A stretch of DNA of 19,079 nucleotides. It comes from Deltaproteobacteria bacterium (lineage in GTDB: Bacteria; Desulfobacterota; Desulfobacteria; Desulfobacterales; Desulfobacteraceae). The stretch is taken from assembly GCA_003647385.1 (NCBI GenBank), contig QMMT01000004.1, forward strand, positions 1 through 19,079. The letters run 5' to 3'. The notes under the pieces are model-generated. The model was not told the origin of the DNA and searched no databases. It was given only the letters and a program-made list of their open reading frames with translations. This document shows, piece by piece, positions 16,976 to 19,079 of the stretch. The translations under genes and the position numbers were made by a program. The first letter of the stretch is position 1. Every line of letters starts with the position of its first letter.

Positions 16976-17222
16976 TTAAGATATCAAAGTATTTAACTTT
17001 TGTATCAGGCTTTCGGAATCAATATTCATTAAACTTTCTTGCAGAGATCGAATGATTTCACGATTCACCTCGGTCTTTGGATAGGGATTCAGCCATTGTA
17101 CCGGCATCTGTCTTTTCCAGGCCTATTGATGCACCGATATCATACATGGATACCTGTTTCGCTGTATCACCCTGGGTCTGAGTATAGAGTAATAAAAAGC
17201 CGCCCCTTTCCGTCCGGTTCAC
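16976..17222 (-). pseudogene. Decayed coding fragments in two frames (possible winged-helix protein remnant)
   Basis: Two short open stretches overlap in different frames. One (GTG 17222 to TGA 17058, 54 codons) reads LLLYTQTQGDTAKQVSMYDI, then GASIGLEKTDAGTMAESL, which has the look of the first helices of a winged-helix DNA-binding domain. The other (from about 17122 to TAA 16976) reads TEVNREIIRSLQESLMNIDS, ending in QKLNTLIS. Neither has a good start or ribosome binding site. I read this as a frameshifted remnant of one or two genes. The stretch 16914-16975 between it and the guaB promoter shows nothing I can name. Confidence 0.35.
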
Positions 17223-17239
17223 CCGTTTGATATGCGGTT

Positions 17240-17459
17240 TTACTCTTTAGTCAGTCGTGGTGCGTGAAGAGTAATTGGTATATATTTTTTAAAGAAGGTG
17301 AAGTCTTTATCAGTAGTGAATATTGGCATGTTATATCTTGTTGAAACAGCACAAATCAAGAAATCTGTGTTTGAGACTTGAATGCCTTTGCTTTGAATCA
17401 AATTGTTTTTCTCTACGGAGTGCCAAGGACCAAATACATGTGTCAACTAAGACTTTCAT
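17240..17459 (-). pseudogene. vapC: VapC-type PIN-domain toxin, broken by internal deletion and frameshift
   Basis: VapC toxins are PIN-domain ribonucleases of about 130 residues with four acidic residues around metal. Here the ATG at 17459 overlaps the vapB stop (ATGA) and starts MKVLVDTCIWSLALRREK, the normal PIN beginning with its first aspartate. That frame then stops after 42 codons. In another frame the DNA continues with IQVSNTDFLICAVSTRYN, then MPIFTTDKDF, the normal PIN C-terminal half with its last aspartates, ending at 17240. The two pieces together give only about 75 residues; the central 50 or so, which would hold the second acidic residue, are missing. The toxin is therefore almost certainly inactive through a deletion that also shifted the frame. 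Confidence 0.75.
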
Positions 17460-17656
17460 TTAATTTTCCGTTGTTCTTTATACTTATAGTCAGATTCATA
17501 TTCGATCTTGCCAAACAAATTTATAATCTCAACCTGCTTCCGCCTTTGGATGTACTCATTAAGTGCCTCTGTTACCACTGCTTTTTTTGTGCGATGATGG
17601 CCAATTATAAGGGCTTGTTCGATTAAATTGTCGTCAATAGCTAAGTTCGTGGGCAT
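17456..17656 (-). CDS. vapB: VapB-type antitoxin
   Basis: A 66-residue antitoxin. It starts MPTNLAIDDNLIEQAL and continues with RTKKAVVTEALNEYIQRRKQ, the ribbon-helix-helix-like pattern of the VapB group that pairs with PIN toxins. The basic, flexible C-terminus is the part that would block VapC. ATG 17656 has AGGAGG eight bases upstream, which decides for this start against an ATG at 17695. The stop overlaps the vapC start (ATGA), the usual toxin-antitoxin order. With vapC broken, it is an orphan antitoxin that may still bind its operator or act on a related toxin elsewhere. Confidence 0.8.
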   Translation of the reverse strand: MPTNLAIDDNLIEQALIIGHHRTKKAVVTEALNEYIQRRKQVEIINLFGKIEYESDYKYKEQRKIK

Positions 17657-17669
17657 AATTATACCTCCT

Positions 17670-17701
17670 TTACACATTGAAATATAGTTTATCATGTGTA
17701 A
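17670..17701. promoter_or_regulatory. Inverted-repeat operator upstream of vapB
   Basis: TTACACAT (17670-17677) and ATGTGTAA (17694-17701) form a perfect 8-base inverted repeat with a 16-base AT-rich spacer that contains TATATT on the minus strand, a possible -10 box. It ends 14 bases before the vapB start, next to the ribosome binding site. This is the usual place and form of a VapB autoregulatory operator. Confidence 0.55.
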
Positions 17702-17868
17702 CCATTAGAAGTAAGAAAATGATTACTGATGATTAATGATTTTTGCGCATATCGCAGAAGTCAGTGGCTTCCAGGGCTTACTTTGACTTTGATTAAAACC
17801 GAAAAATTTGAATTCAACAACATTTTTCCAAAACGGCTCGGCTTGGCTGTCCACTGGACTGACAGGTT

Positions 17869-19079
17869 GTGTGCCGGGTACGGCACACGTTCTTAAGGGT
17901 GAGCCTATAATTTCCAGAAATGGAAGTCAAGGCAAGTCCCAAGCCCAGCCAGATGGAGGCGGGTCGAAGACGCGAAGCCACGGCATAGTGTCATCACAAC
18001 GGGGTATCCGGTGACGGTGCCTCGGAAGACAGTGGCTCTGCTGAGGCAGAGTAGCACAAAAGCACGGGGCGACGTACAAAAATCGAGTTAGGCGTGCATC
18101 TGCGGGACCAGCCTGCAACACAAGGTTAAGTCCTCTATCCATTATAGGCAGTGTCCGTATACTCGGCGTTTACGTGCTGAAAGACGTGTGTTTACCCCGG
18201 GAGGTTTTCCATGTGCCCCGGGATGCCACGTGTGGCAGAAAATGGCTGGGAGCAGGGCAACCTGCTCCGACCACATGGAAGAAGTCAGCAGACGGCATAG
18301 TAGCCGCAGGAGAAACGAGCCGTGAATCCCATGGAGGCCTCACCCCCGGCAAAGGCCCGAACGGTGCCCGGACTGAATAGTACGGGTAAATGAAAACGAT
18401 TATTAGGAGCATATTACTTATGGTTATAATGCAGCAGCAGCCGGAAATGACTGTAGCGTATCTGTTTACCGAACATCTGGCAGGAGGTCCCCGGCTCATG
18501 GAAATGATCCTCGAACGGGGAAATATGTTTACGGCAATAAAGCGAGTCCGTGGTAATAAAGGGGCTCCCGGTGTTGATAATATGACTGTTAATCAGTTAC
18601 CCGGGTATCTCAGACGTCACTGGCTTAAAATCAGGGGAGACCTGTTAAATGGTAATTACAAACCACTACCGGTGAAAAGGAAAGAAATTCCAAAGCCGGA
18701 TGGTGGTGTAAGATTACTTGGAATTCCCACAGTTCTGGATCGTTTGATTCAGCAAGCAATAGCCCAGGTTCTGCAACAGATTTGGGACCCGACCTTTTCT
18801 AATTCCAGCTTTGGATTCAGACCGGGAAGGTCTCAACGTCAGGCTATCCGCAGGGCTAAAAGTTATTTGCTTTCAGGGTACAAGCACATTGGTGATATGG
18901 ATCTGTCAAAATTTTTCGACAGGGTTAATCACGACCGTCTATTAAGCAGACTGGCTACAAAGATAGAGGATAAACGAGTTTTAAAGTTAATCCGAAGATA
19001 TCTAACAGCCGGAATAATGATTGATGGTCTGGTATCTCCATCCTTTGAGGGAACTCCCCAAGGTGGCCCACTTTCTCCA
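17869..19079 (+). mobile_element. Group II intron, 5' part with domain I to ORF start (continues beyond window)
   Basis: The right end holds a structured non-coding stretch followed by an intron-encoded reverse transcriptase. The intron very probably begins at the GTGTG at 17869, which fits the 5' consensus GUGYG. It opens with a perfect hairpin, GTGTGCCG-GGTA-CGGCACAC (17869-17888), then TTAAGGGTGAGCC, a pattern common at the start of bacterial group II introns. Further structure includes GGAGCAGG-GCAA-CCTGCTCC (18249-18268, a GNRA tetraloop) and a long-range TTCCATGTG/CACATGGAA pairing around it. This stretch is clearly richer in G and C than its surroundings. Domains V and VI and the 3' end lie outside the window. 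The 5' exon (17702-17868) has no gene I can identify. The exact first base is inferred. Confidence 0.85.
18420..19079 (+). CDS. ltrA: Group II intron reverse transcriptase/maturase (LtrA-type), N-terminal 220 residues
   Basis: The reading frame is open from 18390 to the window end. It shows the reverse transcriptase blocks of group II intron proteins: NKGAPGVD (block 0), KPLPVKRKEIPKPDGGVRLL's core (block 1), RLLGIPTVLDRLIQQAI (block 2), SFGFRPGRS followed by DMDLSKFFDRVNHD with the first catalytic aspartate (block 3), and GTPQGGPLSP (block 4). The YADD box, thumb, maturase and any endonuclease domain lie beyond the edge, so activity cannot be judged. I chose ATG 18420, with AGGAG ten bases upstream; ATG 18429 or 18390 are possible. 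The gene sits in the intron's domain IV, as usual. The protein helps the intron fold, splice and reverse-transcribe into target DNA. Confidence 0.92.
   Translation, partial: MVIMQQQPEMTVAYLFTEHLAGGPRLMEMILERGNMFTAIKRVRGNKGAPGVDNMTVNQLPGYLRRHWLKIRGDLLNGNYKPLPVKRKEIPKPDGGVRLLGIPTVLDRLIQQAIAQVLQQIWDPTFSNSSFGFRPGRSQRQAIRRAKSYLLSGYKHIGDMDLSKFFDRVNHDRLLSRLATKIEDKRVLKLIRRYLTAGIMIDGLVSPSFEGTPQGGPLSP

Noticed and set aside
17757..17868. Open plus-strand frame in the 5' exon reading FPKRLGLAVHWTDR
   Set aside because: No start or ribosome binding site and no family recognised; it could be the edge of an interrupted gene, but the evidence is too thin.
17808..18014. Plus-strand open frame of 68 codons across the intron 5' end
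   Set aside because: It crosses the predicted exon-intron boundary, starts with TTG without a ribosome binding site, and follows the structured RNA.

Overview
The window looks like chromosomal DNA of an anaerobic, AT-rich deltaproteobacterium, most likely of the Desulfobacterales. This is inferred from three things: an elongation factor G of the spirochaete/planctomycete/deltaproteobacterial and mitochondrial type ([10 protein letters not shown]-loop), several iron-sulfur proteins (a NIL-domain ferredoxin and a winged-helix/ferredoxin protein), and a guaB-dnaE gene pair. No rRNA, tRNA or CRISPR array was seen.

Layout. Positions 61-3726: rsmG on the minus strand, divergent from a plus-strand pair made of an EF-G1 gene and a P-loop ATPase gene. 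The EF-G1 gene has a consensus promoter and a terminator-like hairpin in its leader. The pair ends at a bidirectional terminator, facing a minus-strand gene (3826-5988) for a fused acyltransferase/alpha-beta hydrolase. Positions 6144-10024: a tight plus-strand operon of NIL-ferredoxin, mnmA, mtaB and a winged-helix/double-[4Fe-4S] protein. MnmA and MtaB both put sulfur into tRNA anticodon loops (positions 34 and 37), so the operon reads as a tRNA-thiolation unit with its own iron-sulfur protein. Positions 10021-11757: a TerB-DnaJ protein on the minus strand, divergent from a small membrane protein and a two-BON-domain lipoprotein. The two units share one control region in which two promoters overlap completely within an inverted repeat. 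Positions 11754-16769: guaB-dnaE on the minus strand, a housekeeping operon for guanine nucleotide synthesis and DNA replication.

From about 16980 to the right edge the DNA becomes accessory and decayed: coding fragments, a VapBC toxin-antitoxin locus with intact antitoxin, preserved operator and a toxin gene broken by an internal deletion, then the 5' part of a group II intron (from about 17869) with the start of its reverse transcriptase gene, cut by the window end.

Most of the window is recognisable core biology. The least explained parts are the NIL-ferredoxin/MnmA/MtaB/winged-helix Fe-S operon, the EF-G1 leader hairpin with its unknown P-loop partner, the acyltransferase-hydrolase fusion, and the face-to-face promoter at 10812-10869. 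I do not see a clear new defence or mobile system; the group II intron and the TA remnant belong to known classes.
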